Shown: positions 34,892 through 43,573 of the stretch, in pieces | Position numbering within the stretch: the first letter of the stretch is position 1 | Layout of the letters: the number at the start of each line of letters is the position of its first letter | Source: CADEEV01 sp032127875 | GTDB taxonomy: Bacteria; Acidobacteriota; Vicinamibacteria; Fen-336 | Reading direction: 5' to 3' | NCBI GenBank assembly: GCA_032127875.1 | Contig: JAQBHI010000177.1 | Coordinates: forward strand, 4,385 to 68,384 | DNA length: 64,000 nt | Notes under the pieces: generated by a model | What the model was told of the DNA's origin: nothing | Databases searched by the model: none | The model's input: only the letters and a program-made list of their open reading frames with translations | Program-made: the position numbers and the translations under genes

Positions 34892-36052
34892 GTGTCGTCC
34901 GCGCGGCAGACTGCCCTGGGCGTGCTGGCGGCCGCGCTGCTCGTGGCCCTGAACGTCGCCTGGGTCGCTCGGGCGCTCGGCCCGCCGCCGCATCGGCCCC
35001 GCGAAGTGCTCGAGCTCGACCACCGTCGCTACATCGCGATGGCCGGCGAGCTGCCCGGGGCCTCCCCGAGCGCGCACAGCCGCGAGGCCCCGTTCTGCTG
35101 GCGCATCCTGTCGCCACTGCTCGTCCACGGTGCGACGCGCGCCGGGGTCGACTTGCATCTCGGCTACTGGGCCTCGACGACGCTGTTCCTGATCCTGTTT
35201 CTGCTGGCGCTGTTTCGGTATCTCGTGGCGCTTGGTCTCGACACGGCGCAGGCGCTCTTCGGCATGGCTCTCGCCAGCCTGATGCCGGGGGCCCTGCGTT
35301 GGTACACCTACCAGTACTGGATGCCTGATCCGTTGTGCCTGTTCCTGGTCGTCCTCGGCCTGCACCTCGTGCACCGTGGCCGCCACGCAGCACTGTCGCT
35401 CGTCGCCCTGGCAGGTCTGCTCACACGCGAGACCTGGCTGCTGGTGATCGTCTACGCGCTCGTGCGCTGGACCCGCGTCGAGGGCCTGCGCGCGTCGCTG
35501 CGTCGCGGGCTCACGCTCTTCGCGCTGCCGCTCGTGGCGTTCGGCGTGGTGAGGGTGCTGATCCTCCCACAGGCTGGGCCGACGCTGCTGGACGCTGCGC
35601 GCGAGATGCTCGCCTTCCGTGCGCGACACCTGTTCGAGAACCAGCTGTACTTCGCGACCCTCGGCAGCTTCGGCGTGCTGGTCCCGCTACTGCTCGCGCG
35701 CGCGGCAAGAATTCCCCGCTTTGCGCGCGAGCACCCCGAGGACGTGGCGCTGGTTGCGATGGCCTATGCATCGCTCGCGTTTGCGAACAACACCGACCGG
35801 CTGCTGGTCTACGCGCTGCCGGTTCTGATTCCAGCTTCGCTGCGAGTTATCGGTTCGCTGTCCCGAGAGGAGCGCTGGTCGAGAGCGGGCCTGATGCTCG
35901 CGGTTCTGTTGTTGCAGGCTCTCGTCTACGTACAGACGCCGTTTTACGGCACGCCTGGGCTCAGCATGCTCCAGCCCATACAGTGGACGGTGATCGCCGG
36001 GCTGGGGTGCTTCTGGCTGCTGTTGTGTCGTCGCGCCGCGCGTCGGGCCTAG
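34892..36052 (+). CDS. Polytopic membrane protein of unknown function (GT-C-like)
   Basis: 386 residues with about nine to ten helices from residue 6 to the end. The first periplasmic loop has LDHRRYIAMAGELPG and a CWRILSPLLVH segment; proteins with this look are often annotated as membrane glycosyltransferase-like or simply hypothetical. No soluble domain. GTG start chosen from the TAGACT spacing and because the basic SSARQ then leads into the first helix. Monocistronic: divergent from apbE and convergent with the RNA-binding protein gene, whose 3' end abuts it. Confidence 0.65.
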   Translation: MSSARQTALGVLAAALLVALNVAWVARALGPPPHRPREVLELDHRRYIAMAGELPGASPSAHSREAPFCWRILSPLLVHGATRAGVDLHLGYWASTTLFLILFLLALFRYLVALGLDTAQALFGMALASLMPGALRWYTYQYWMPDPLCLFLVVLGLHLVHRGRHAALSLVALAGLLTRETWLLVIVYALVRWTRVEGLRASLRRGLTLFALPLVAFGVVRVLILPQAGPTLLDAAREMLAFRARHLFENQLYFATLGSFGVLVPLLLARAARIPRFAREHPEDVALVAMAYASLAFANNTDRLLVYALPVLIPASLRVIGSLSREERWSRAGLMLAVLLLQALVYVQTPFYGTPGLSMLQPIQWTVIAGLGCFWLLLCRRAARRA

Positions 36053-36547
36053 CTACTCGTCGTAGTCGTCGTAGCCGCCGCCCCGCCGCCGGGTAGGAAC
36101 CGCCTTGTTGACGCTGCGCGCCGGCTTTTGCTTGAAGCGGCGCCCTTCGCGCTTCTCTTCCTTGAAGTCGGGCGGCGGGAAAGGCATCTCGCCGGTTCCG
36201 CCACGGCCGAACGAAGGCCGGTCGGGCCGGAAGGCTGGCCGGACCGGGGCCGCCCCTACCGGTCGGGGCGGGCGGCTGTCGGCCTCGTTGACGCGCAGCG
36301 GCCGTCCCTTCATGTCCTTGCCGTTCAGCAACTCGATCGACTTGGCCGCCGACTCGTCGCTGTCGAACTCGACGAACGCGAAGCCGCGGGGCCGACCCGT
36401 CTCGCGGTCGGTTGGGACCTTGGCGTCCACCACCTTGCCGGCCGCGCCAAAAATCTGCATGAGCTCGTCGCGAGTCACGTCATAGCTGAGGTTCCCCACG
36501 AACACCTTGTTCGAAATGGCCCTGATCTCCCCGAAAGCAACCGCCAT
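36053..36547 (-). CDS. RRM-domain RNA-binding protein
   Basis: 164 residues if started at the ATG at 36547. One RNA recognition motif (about 13-92) with RNP2 VFVGNL and RNP1 RGFAFVEF, followed by a Pro/Arg-rich tail and a Gly-rich acidic end (RRRGGGYDDYDE). Bacterial RRM proteins of this kind are abundant RNA chaperone-like proteins. The start is uncertain: the RRM usually begins within a few residues of the start, and a GGGGAG ribosome site sits 9 nt before an ATT at 36517 that would give ISNKVFVGNL. Convergent with the membrane protein gene, no overlap. Confidence 0.88.
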   Translation of the reverse strand: MAVAFGEIRAISNKVFVGNLSYDVTRDELMQIFGAAGKVVDAKVPTDRETGRPRGFAFVEFDSDESAAKSIELLNGKDMKGRPLRVNEADSRPPRPVGAAPVRPAFRPDRPSFGRGGTGEMPFPPPDFKEEKREGRRFKQKPARSVNKAVPTRRRGGGYDDYDE

Positions 36548-36568
36548 ACGGTCGCGAAATCTCGCAGG

Positions 36569-36574
36569 ACTGTA
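36569..36574 (-). promoter_or_regulatory. -10 element of the RRM protein gene
   Basis: TACAGT on the minus strand, 21 nt upstream of the ATG at 36547 and 51 nt upstream of the possible ATT start. It implies a normal leader, in contrast to the leaderless neighbours. Confidence 0.35.
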
Positions 36575-36698
36575 GCAGAAAGCCCGCAGGATGCCAATGT
36601 TCGCTGGATTCTGATCCAGCGCCTGCCAACCCTCCTCGGGCGAGCGGCGTCTACCGCCGAGCCTAACCTCGGCACCGCGAGGCCCAAACTGTGTCCCA

Positions 36699-36704
36699 TA
36701 TACT
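36699..36704 (+). promoter_or_regulatory. -10 element of the amidase gene, leaderless geometry
   Basis: TATACT ends 8 nt before the GTG at 36713. The 165-bp gap to the RRM gene shows nothing else except the divergent RRM promoter. Confidence 0.55.
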
Positions 36705-36712
36705 GGCGGCAC

Positions 36713-37489
36713 GTGCTCCTGCTCCGCCAGACGGCCGTGCTGGTCCTCGTCCTCGCGCGCATGGCGGCCGCCGCCGACCTCGAGACGCCCGCCGGGGACG
36801 TGCATGAGCTGCCACGCCGTGTGCGCCGCATCGTGATCCACGCGCTCGGCAACCCCGCATACGAGGAGCCTCGACGCCGCTGGATGTTCCTGACGCCCCC
36901 GCAGACCCAGCGACTCTGGCGTCCAGGGTTCGGGGCGCATTGGATCGTCTGGACGGACGGCTCGATCTGGCCACGGCATCCCCGGCCAGGCGAGGATCCC
37001 TCGTTCCTGCCCGCGGCTGGTCCCACGGATGAGGAGTCGCGTCGCCGCCTGGCCATGCAGGCGGCGCCTGTCTACTCCCACCTCCATCACGGCAACTCGA
37101 ACTCCATCGGCATCGAGGTCGCGCATTCGGGCCGAGCGGACGATCCGGTCCCGCCGGCACAGGCACGCGCGCTGGCCTGGCTGCTCGGAACCCTGTTGGA
37201 GATATCGCGCGGGCGCCTCACCACCGCGGACGTCTATGGCCACAAAGACCTGGATCTCCGGCCCGCCTACGTCGAAGCAAGCTGCGTACGCCCGGGATGT
37301 CCGGTGTTTGCGGATGCAGAGGGGCGGACCTATCGCCGCCGCGTCGATCCACCGGAAGCGATCTTCGCGGCACTCGCCAGAGAGGGTCTGGTGATCTCTC
37401 GGCGAGCACGCGAGGACGACGGCGAGCTGCTCCGCGCGGAAGCCCTCGGCGCTCTGCGAGCACAGGTTGCCCGCGAACGGGCCCCCTGA
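36713..37489 (+). CDS. Exported N-acetylmuramoyl-L-alanine amidase (Amidase_2 / PGRP fold)
   Basis: 258 residues with a signal peptide (1-21, ending MAAAAD). Zinc amidase landmarks: H43 in RIVIHALGNP, GAHWIVWTDGSIWP (H76), LHHGNSNSIGIEVAH (125-137) and VYGHKDLDLRPAY (H177). Active Amidase_2 enzymes use two His and one Cys or Asp as ligands and cut the lactyl-peptide bond of peptidoglycan; H43 and one of the later His residues fit, the third ligand is uncertain. The C-terminal 75 residues are helical. GTG start fixed by signal peptide and TATACT spacing. Likely a cell wall recycling or remodelling enzyme. Confidence 0.82.
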   Translation: MLLLRQTAVLVLVLARMAAAADLETPAGDVHELPRRVRRIVIHALGNPAYEEPRRRWMFLTPPQTQRLWRPGFGAHWIVWTDGSIWPRHPRPGEDPSFLPAAGPTDEESRRRLAMQAAPVYSHLHHGNSNSIGIEVAHSGRADDPVPPAQARALAWLLGTLLEISRGRLTTADVYGHKDLDLRPAYVEASCVRPGCPVFADAEGRTYRRRVDPPEAIFAALAREGLVISRRAREDDGELLRAEALGALRAQVARERAP

Positions 37490-37672
37490 GCGGCCAGCTC
37501 GTTACCTGCCGCTCCCGGCCTAGGCCACGCCGTCGTCCAAGGGCCCCACGGACCGCTTGGCGTCCCTGCGTCTTGGCCGTCGTCGGCGCTTCGTACGCTG
37601 CGCCGGCGGGCCTAGCCAACCCTCCCCGGGTGGCCGGCGTCTCAGGGGCAACGTGGAGCGAACAGCCAGACG

Positions 37673-38730
37673 ATGACGCCGATCCTCACATCCATCCTCT
37701 TGCATGCCGGACTCGCGGCGGCCTCCGACGAGGCGGCTCGCCAGCTCCACGCGGTCCGGCTCACCGAACCGGTGGCGGTCGACGGCGAGCTCAGCGAGGC
37801 GGTGTGGATGAGCGCACCGGCAGCCACCGGCTTCACGCAGCGCGAACCGAATGAAGACGCCGCACCGAGCGAGAAGACCGAGGTGCGGCTCGCCTACGAC
37901 GACGACGCGCTCTACGTCGCGGCCCGCATGCACGATTCGCAGCCGAGGGCGATCGTGGCGCGGCTGGGTCGCCGCGATGCCCGGCTCCAGGCCGACGCCT
38001 TCACGCTCTACGTGGACGGCTATCGCGATCGGCGCAGCGGCTTGTACTTCTCGGTGAACGCCGCCGGCACGCTCGTCGCCGGCACGCTCTACAACGACGA
38101 CTGGGACGACGACACGTGGGACGGCGTATGGGAAGGTCGGGCCCGCATCGACGTCGAGGGCTGGACCGTGGAGATGCGCATCCCGTACTCGCAGCTGCGT
38201 TTCAAGAAGCAGCCCGATCTCGTCTTCGGCGTCAACTGTCGCCGCTTCCAGTCGCGGACCAAAGAGGATTCGTACCTGGCGATCCGGCCCAAGAAGGAGA
38301 ACGGCTTCGTGTCGCGCTTCCCGGAGCTCCACGGCATCGCCGGCATCGCGCCGCCGCACCGGATCTCGATCACGCCCTACGCCACAGGCAAGGGCAGCCA
38401 TTCGCCCCATGATCTGGCGAACCCGTTGAGCGACGGCTCCGAGCTTGCCCCTGCGTTGGGCGCCGACGCCAAGATCGGTATCGGCACCGGCCTGACTGTG
38501 GACGCAAGCGTCAACCCGGACTTCGGCCAGGTAGAAGTGGACCCGGCTGTCGTCAACCTCTCCGACGTCGAAACCTTCTTCGACGAAAAGCGTCCCTTCT
38601 TCGTCGAGGGTTCGAGTCTCTTCAACTTCGGCTACGGGGGCGCCAGCAACTTTTTCGGCTTGGCCGGCTGCTCAAGGCCAAGGCGGACAACATTTTCCTG
38701 GTCAAGTTCGCCTACCGCTTCGGCAAGTAG
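37673..38730 (+). pseudogene. DUF5916 / CBM9-like exported protein with large internal deletion
   Basis: The 5' part encodes about 328 good residues: signal peptide, a carbohydrate-binding family 9-like domain (about 28-200, VDGELSEAVWMSA, VRLAYDDDALYVAARMHD) and the beginning of DUF5916 (VDASVNPDFGQVEVDPAVVNLSDVETFFDEKRPFF, then FNFGYGGASNFFG). Family members continue for several hundred residues of beta-barrel. Here the frame is lost at about 38656, and a different frame immediately gives a barrel-like C-terminus (DNIFLVKFAYRFGK) ending at TAG 38730. So the middle of the gene is gone and the ends are joined out of frame. Real deletion or assembly collapse are both possible. Confidence 0.75.
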
Positions 38731-38799
38731 CAAGCACTGCTTGTCGGCGGCTCTCGCGCGGTGTAGAACTCCGCCATCCTTTCCGCCGAGGTCGAGCCC

Positions 38800-39981
38800 T
38801 TGGAAGAGTTCATTCAGCGGCAGATCCTGGGGTTGCGCGCTACGCCCAACACGCCGCTGCCGCGGCCGGCGCAATGCCTGATCGTGAAGCGGCTCGCCAA
38901 ACGCTGCGTCGCGAGCCAGGCGGGGGTGGCCGAGAAGGATCTGCTCGTCGAGATCGACGGCCAACCGGCCATCGGCTTCATCCCGAAGCTGTATTTGTAT
39001 CGCGCGACCGAGCGCCGCTACCTGTTCTATTCGCGCCCCCGCCACGAGCGGATCGAGCTCGCCACCAGCGGGATCGAGATCGGCGTCGAGCTGGCGAAGA
39101 CTCTCGACGCCATCAAGCTCCTCTACGATCCGCGCAAGCCGGACCACACGGCGCTCGAGCAGGTCTGGGAGGCGCGCGACTGGCGCAGCCTGGAGAAGCT
39201 CGCGAGCGCCTCGCTCGCGGCAGATAAACAGCGCGGGACTCCCGCGCTCGTCTTCGAAGGCGCTGCGCTGTGGGAAACCGGCCGCACGGAAGAGGGGATG
39301 CGGTGCGTCTCCGAGTACATGGACAAGTACGCGTCCTGGTGGACGATGAACTTCACTGCCGTCGGCTACTACTATTTTGCGATGGAGTGGCTTCGCAAGA
39401 CAGACAAGCAGAAAGCCAGGCAGCTGGTCGACCTTGCCTACGAGAATCAGCCCTCCGAGGCGGTGGCACGCGGCGTCGAGAAGGTGACCGGCGAGAAGCC
39501 GCGACCACCCGCACCCGAATGGGTGCAAAAGCGTTTTCCCGTCGACTACTCGCTGCCGCGGCTGGATGGAGGCGAAGGCGAGGTGTCGCTGGTCTCGACA
39601 CTTCACAGCATGCCGAAGGACAAGCTGCTGATCGTCTGCCTGCTCGCGAACTACCGAGGCAACGGGCCGTACAACGATTTCATGAGCCGCTACCATAACT
39701 ACGCTCGCTACTTTTCCGAGCACCTGCATGCCTTGCACGTGATCACGATGGAGGCGGAGCGCAAGGCCGACCGCGCCCACTACTACACGAGTGAAGACGA
39801 GGCGCGAGCCGCCCGCTTCCCGGTTTCGATCCTGCTCGAGCCCGGTGAAGTCACGGACAAGGTCGCGCCGCACGGGAGCCCGCTCGTACTGCTGCTCGAT
39901 CGCAGCGCCACGGTCGTCTACGAAGGCGAGCTCGACGCCGTCGAGCTCTGGGATACGCTCGCCAGCGTCAGCGCAGCCTAG
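38800..39981 (+). CDS. Two-domain protein: PDZ-like plus thioredoxin-fold-like
   Basis: 393 residues from a TTG start. Residues about 20-85 look like a PDZ domain (SQAGVAEKDLLVEIDGQPAIGF). A helical middle (about 100-230) resembles TPR-type repeats (EQVWEARDWRSLEKLASASL, PALVFEGAALWETGRTEEGM). The last 150 residues suggest a thioredoxin/peroxiredoxin fold (PKDKLLIVCLLANYRGNGPYNDFMSRYHN, then FPVSILLEPG and PLVLLLDRSATVVYEG), but there is no CxxC. No signal peptide, so cytosolic. Function unknown. The next gene overlaps its stop by one base, so they form an operon. Confidence 0.65.
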   Translation: MEEFIQRQILGLRATPNTPLPRPAQCLIVKRLAKRCVASQAGVAEKDLLVEIDGQPAIGFIPKLYLYRATERRYLFYSRPRHERIELATSGIEIGVELAKTLDAIKLLYDPRKPDHTALEQVWEARDWRSLEKLASASLAADKQRGTPALVFEGAALWETGRTEEGMRCVSEYMDKYASWWTMNFTAVGYYYFAMEWLRKTDKQKARQLVDLAYENQPSEAVARGVEKVTGEKPRPPAPEWVQKRFPVDYSLPRLDGGEGEVSLVSTLHSMPKDKLLIVCLLANYRGNGPYNDFMSRYHNYARYFSEHLHALHVITMEAERKADRAHYYTSEDEARAARFPVSILLEPGEVTDKVAPHGSPLVLLLDRSATVVYEGELDAVELWDTLASVSAA

Positions 39982-40712
39982 TGCCGTTTCCTGTGCTGCT
40001 GCTGGATGGGGGCCTGGTGCTCGTCACGCTGGGTGTCTCGAGCCTGCCGGTCCGCACGACGCAGGACCTCAGCGGGCCGATGATTGGCCTGGGCTTGATG
40101 CTCGTCGTCATCGCGCTGGCCCTGCCGGCGCGGGCGCTCCGGATCGAGGGTCCGCCGATGGCCCTCGATCGGCTGATACCGGAGTACGAATTCGGCGAGT
40201 TCCACGAGATCCGGGTTCGCGCTCCCGCCGAACGCGTCTACCGCGCTATCCGGGAGGTGACGGCGCCCGAGATCCGGTTCTTCCGGCTGCTCACCTGGAT
40301 CCGCGCTCCGCGCCTGCCCGGACCCGGAAAGGAGAGCGTCCTCAACCCGGGCGCGACGCGGCCGATACTCGAGGTCGCGCTGAGCTCAGGCTTCTTGCTC
40401 GTACACGAGGAAGCGGGCCGCGAGGTCGTCGTCGGCACGCTGGTCGGTCGTGGGAACGCGTCGCGGCCGAAGACCGGCGCCGAGCTCGTCGCGATGCAGG
40501 ACGGGGACCTCACGAAGGCGTTCATGAACTTCGCCGTGATCGACGCTGGCGGCGACTTCATGCGCGTCGTCACGCAGACGCGCATCCATGCGACGAGCGC
40601 CGCCGCCTCGCGCCGCTTCGCCGCGTATTGGCGGCTCATCTACCCCGGTAGCGCGTTCATTCGGCGCATGTGGTTGCGCGCGATTCGCGACCGCGCCGAG
40701 GCCACGAGCTAG
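39981..40712 (+). CDS. Membrane-anchored SRPBCC-like protein
   Basis: 243 residues with two N-terminal helices (about 4-20 and 31-50) and a soluble region of 180 residues that looks like an SRPBCC/START-type ligand-binding fold (FGEFHEIRVRAPAERVYRAIREVTAPEI, FFRLLTWIRAPRLPG, FMNFAVIDAGGDFMRVVTQTRIHAT). Substrate unknown. GTG start overlaps the previous stop (TAGTG). Related sequences are usually annotated as hypothetical. Confidence 0.65.
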   Translation: MPFPVLLLDGGLVLVTLGVSSLPVRTTQDLSGPMIGLGLMLVVIALALPARALRIEGPPMALDRLIPEYEFGEFHEIRVRAPAERVYRAIREVTAPEIRFFRLLTWIRAPRLPGPGKESVLNPGATRPILEVALSSGFLLVHEEAGREVVVGTLVGRGNASRPKTGAELVAMQDGDLTKAFMNFAVIDAGGDFMRVVTQTRIHATSAAASRRFAAYWRLIYPGSAFIRRMWLRAIRDRAEATS

Positions 40713-40737
40713 AATCGCCGCCTCGGAGGTCACGCTC

Positions 40738-42360
40738 ATGATCCTTCCTCTCCTCGCGCTGCTCGCGGCCACCACCCCGGCGGCGCCGGCTTACGACCTG
40801 GTGTTCTCGGGCGGGCGGGTCGTGGACGGAACCGGCGCGCCCTGGTTCCGCGCCGACGTGGGCGTCGCAGGCGACCGGATCGTGGCCGTGGGCGATCTGG
40901 CCTCGGCACAGGCCAGCAGGCGCATCGATGCCAGCGGCCTGGTAATCGCGCCGGGCTTCATCGACATGCTGGGGCAGTCGGAATACAACGTGCTCGTCGA
41001 TCCGCGCGCCGCCAGCAAGATCACTCAGGGCATCACCACGGAGATCACGGGCGAAGGCAAGGCCATAGCACCGCTCTCGGCCAGGATGATCGAGGATGGC
41101 CGCGAGACCTGGCAGCGCTATGGTGTCACGCCCGATTGGACGAGCCTCGCCGGCTACTGGAGCGCCTTCGAAAAGGCGCGCCCGACGATCAACCTCGGCA
41201 CCTTCGTGGGCGCGGGCGGTCTGCGCGCGATGGTCGTGGGCAACGAGGATCGGCCGGCGACTCCCGGCGAGCTCGCTGCGATGGAGACGGCGGCAGCCCA
41301 GGCGATGGAGGAAGGCGCTCTCGGGCTTTCGACGTCGCTGATCTACGTGCCGGGACGCTTTGCCTCGACCGAGGAGATCGTAGCGCTCGCCAAAGTCGTG
41401 GCGCGCTATGGCGGCAGCTATATCACGCACCAACGCGACGAAGGCGACGGCATCGACCAGAGCCTCGACGAGGTATTCCGCATCGCACGCGAGGCGAGGC
41501 TTCCGGCCGAGATCTATCACCTCAAGACCGGGGGCACCAAGAACTGGGGCCGCATGCCGGCGGTTCTGGCAAGAATCGAGGCGGCGCGGGCCGAAGGCCT
41601 CGACGTCACGGCCGACCAGTACCCGTGGACCGCCAGCTCGAACAATCTCGACGCCAGCCTGCCCGCCTGGGTGCGCGAGGGTGGCCGCAACAAGCTCGTG
41701 GAGCGGCTGCGCGACCCGCTTCAGCGGCAGCGCGCGCACGCCGAGGTCGCCGCCGACGATTTCCGGGGCGAGAACGTGCTGATCACGAGTGTCCTGAACC
41801 CGGCGCTCAAGGAGTACGAAGGCCAGACGCTGTCCGATATCGGGAAAGCCGAGGGCAAGGACCCGATCGACGCGATGATCGAGATCGTGATCGCCGACAA
41901 AGGCAACACCGGCCGCATCACCTTCAGCATGAGCGAGGGCGACGTGCGCGCAGCGCTGCGCCATCCGCTCGTCGGTTTTTGCACCGACTCCGGGGCCTCG
42001 GCCGAGGACGGGATCTTCTCGCAGGAAAAATCCCACCCGCGCGCCTGGGCCTCGACGGCACGCATCCTCGGCAAGTACGTCCGCGACGAGAAGCTGCTCA
42101 GCCTCGAGGAGGCGATCCGCAAGATGACGTCGCTGCCGGCCTCGCGCATGCGGCTTGCGGATCGCGGCATCGTCCGGGCCGGCATGGCCGCGGACCTCGT
42201 CGTCTTCGATCCGGCCAGCGTCCGCGAGCGTTCGACCTACGCCGATCCCAATCGCTACAGCGAAGGCTTCCGCTACGTCGCGGTGAACGGTCAACTGGTC
42301 GTCGACGAGGGCCGACTCACGGCCGCCCGTCCTGGCCGCCCCCTGAAGCATCGGAAATAG
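40738..42360 (+). CDS. Amidohydrolase, N-acyl-D-amino-acid deacylase family
   Basis: 540 residues, exported (signal peptide 1-17). Amidohydrolase-fold enzyme related to D-aminoacylases: DLVFSGGRVVDGTGAPWF, RIDASGLVIAPGFIDM, TTEITGEGKAIAPL, ITHQRDEGDGI, EIYHLKTGG, DVTADQYPW and GFCTDSGASAEDG, with the C-terminal beta sandwich GMAADLVVFDP. The metal-binding HxH normally following GFID is absent: here it is F74-I-D-M-L-G-Q-S-E. GGAGG lies 9 nt before the ATG. Probably releases amino acids from N-acyl or D-peptide substrates in the periplasm; specificity unknown. Confidence 0.85.
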   Translation: MILPLLALLAATTPAAPAYDLVFSGGRVVDGTGAPWFRADVGVAGDRIVAVGDLASAQASRRIDASGLVIAPGFIDMLGQSEYNVLVDPRAASKITQGITTEITGEGKAIAPLSARMIEDGRETWQRYGVTPDWTSLAGYWSAFEKARPTINLGTFVGAGGLRAMVVGNEDRPATPGELAAMETAAAQAMEEGALGLSTSLIYVPGRFASTEEIVALAKVVARYGGSYITHQRDEGDGIDQSLDEVFRIAREARLPAEIYHLKTGGTKNWGRMPAVLARIEAARAEGLDVTADQYPWTASSNNLDASLPAWVREGGRNKLVERLRDPLQRQRAHAEVAADDFRGENVLITSVLNPALKEYEGQTLSDIGKAEGKDPIDAMIEIVIADKGNTGRITFSMSEGDVRAALRHPLVGFCTDSGASAEDGIFSQEKSHPRAWASTARILGKYVRDEKLLSLEEAIRKMTSLPASRMRLADRGIVRAGMAADLVVFDPASVRERSTYADPNRYSEGFRYVAVNGQLVVDEGRLTAARPGRPLKHRK

Positions 42361-42409
42361 CTCCGGCAGCCCGTCGAGCGTGGCGCGATCGGCCTTTGGC
42401 CAACCGGGG

Positions 42410-42415
42410 TAAGAT
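42410..42415 (+). promoter_or_regulatory. -10 element of the metallo-hydrolase gene, leaderless geometry
   Basis: TAAGAT ends 8 nt before the ATG at 42424, in a 63-bp gap with no ribosome site. Confidence 0.45.
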
Positions 42416-42423
42416 GCGAAGCG

Positions 42424-43059
42424 ATGATCGTGCGCACGTTTCCGGTGGGGCTCCTCCAGTGCAACTGCACCGTGATCGGGGATGAGACGACGAAGCAGGC
42501 GATCGTCATCGATCCCGGTGATGACCCGGAAACGGTGCTCGCGGCGCTGCGCGAGGAGGGTCTCACGTGCATGGCGATCCTGATCACGCACACGCACCTC
42601 GATCACGTCGGCGGCAACCAGGCCGTGAAGGACGGGACGGGCGCGCGGCTGATGCTGCACGAGGCCGACCTGCCGCTGTACGACAACCTGAAGGCGCAGG
42701 CCGAGTGGATGGGCGGCATGCTGCGGCCTCCGATCCGCGCCGAAGTCGACGAGCACATTCACCAGGGCGATCTCGTGAGCGCGGGCGCGCTCACGGCCGA
42801 GGTCCTGCACACCCCCGGACACACCCCCGGGAGCCTGTGTTTCCACCTGGACGGCGCCGAGCCGCTGCTGCTCTCGGGCGACACGCTGTTCGCCGGCAGC
42901 ATCGGTCGGACTGATCTGTGGGGCGGCGACTTCGACCAGGAAATTGCCTCGATCCGCACCCGCCTGCTCGCCCTCGACGACAAGACCCGTGTCATCCCGG
43001 GCCATGGCCCGGAGACGACGATCGGCCGCGAGCGCCGCAAGAACCCGTTTCTCACCTGA
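42424..43059 (+). CDS. Metallo-beta-lactamase-fold hydrolase (glyoxalase II-like)
   Basis: 211 residues, cytosolic. The MBL metal motif is T55-H-T-H58-L-D-H61, followed by HTPGHTPGSLCFH, LSGDTLFAGSIGRTDL and GHGPETTIGRER. This is the pattern of the YcbL/YqgX type II glyoxalase-like subgroup, which hydrolyses S-acyl glutathione or related thioesters. The normal length for that subgroup is just over 200 residues. Followed by a thioesterase gene after 93 bp. Confidence 0.92.
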   Translation: MIVRTFPVGLLQCNCTVIGDETTKQAIVIDPGDDPETVLAALREEGLTCMAILITHTHLDHVGGNQAVKDGTGARLMLHEADLPLYDNLKAQAEWMGGMLRPPIRAEVDEHIHQGDLVSAGALTAEVLHTPGHTPGSLCFHLDGAEPLLLSGDTLFAGSIGRTDLWGGDFDQEIASIRTRLLALDDKTRVIPGHGPETTIGRERRKNPFLT

Positions 43060-43152
43060 GCCCGGAGCTCGACCCACGATGAAGACCTCGATGCTGTTTG
43101 CTGCCCTGCGCGACGAGTGCCTGCCGCGCAAGCCGCTGCCTCGGAGGTGAAC

Positions 43153-43530
43153 GTGGCGACCGAACGCATCCCGGCGATCAAGGTCCTGCTCCTGCCCAAG
43201 GACACCAACGCTTACGGCACGATATTCGGCGGCGTGATCCTGTCGCACATCGACCTCGCCTCGGCCGTCGAGGCGCGCAAGATCGCGGCCCGCCGCTACG
43301 TGACCAAGGCCATGCGCGAGGTGGAGTTCTACGCTCCCGTATTTCTCGGCGACATCGTGAATTTCTTCACCGAGACTGTGCGCGTCGGCAGGACGTCTGT
43401 CACCGTGAAAGTGACCGTCGAGGCCGAGCGCTGGGGCGCCGGCAGCGGCGAGCGCGTGAAGGTGACCGAGGCCGAGGTCGTGCTGGTGGCTGTGGACGAG
43501 CGCGGGCAGCCGCGCCTGGTCAAGGACTAG
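43153..43530 (+). CDS. Acyl-CoA thioesterase (hotdog fold, YciA-like)
   Basis: 125 residues. Single hotdog domain with NAYGTIFGGVILSHIDLASAVEA (active-site Asn and Asp region), FYAPVFLGDIVNFFTE and TVKVTVEAERW. YciA-like enzymes hydrolyse a broad range of acyl-CoAs in the cytosol. The GTG at 43153 was chosen because GGAGG ends 5 nt upstream; a GTG two codons earlier overlaps that site. Confidence 0.9.
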   Translation: MATERIPAIKVLLLPKDTNAYGTIFGGVILSHIDLASAVEARKIAARRYVTKAMREVEFYAPVFLGDIVNFFTETVRVGRTSVTVKVTVEAERWGAGSGERVKVTEAEVVLVAVDERGQPRLVKD

Positions 43531-43573
43531 TCCCCCCCGGCGGCCGCGAGTGGTAGGATCGAAACCTTCGCCC

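Noticed and set aside
43079..43150. A 23-codon frame (MKTSMLFAALRDECLPRKPL...) between the metallo-hydrolase and thioesterase genes
   Set aside because: No ribosome site, no homologue known and it ends in the ribosome site of the next gene.
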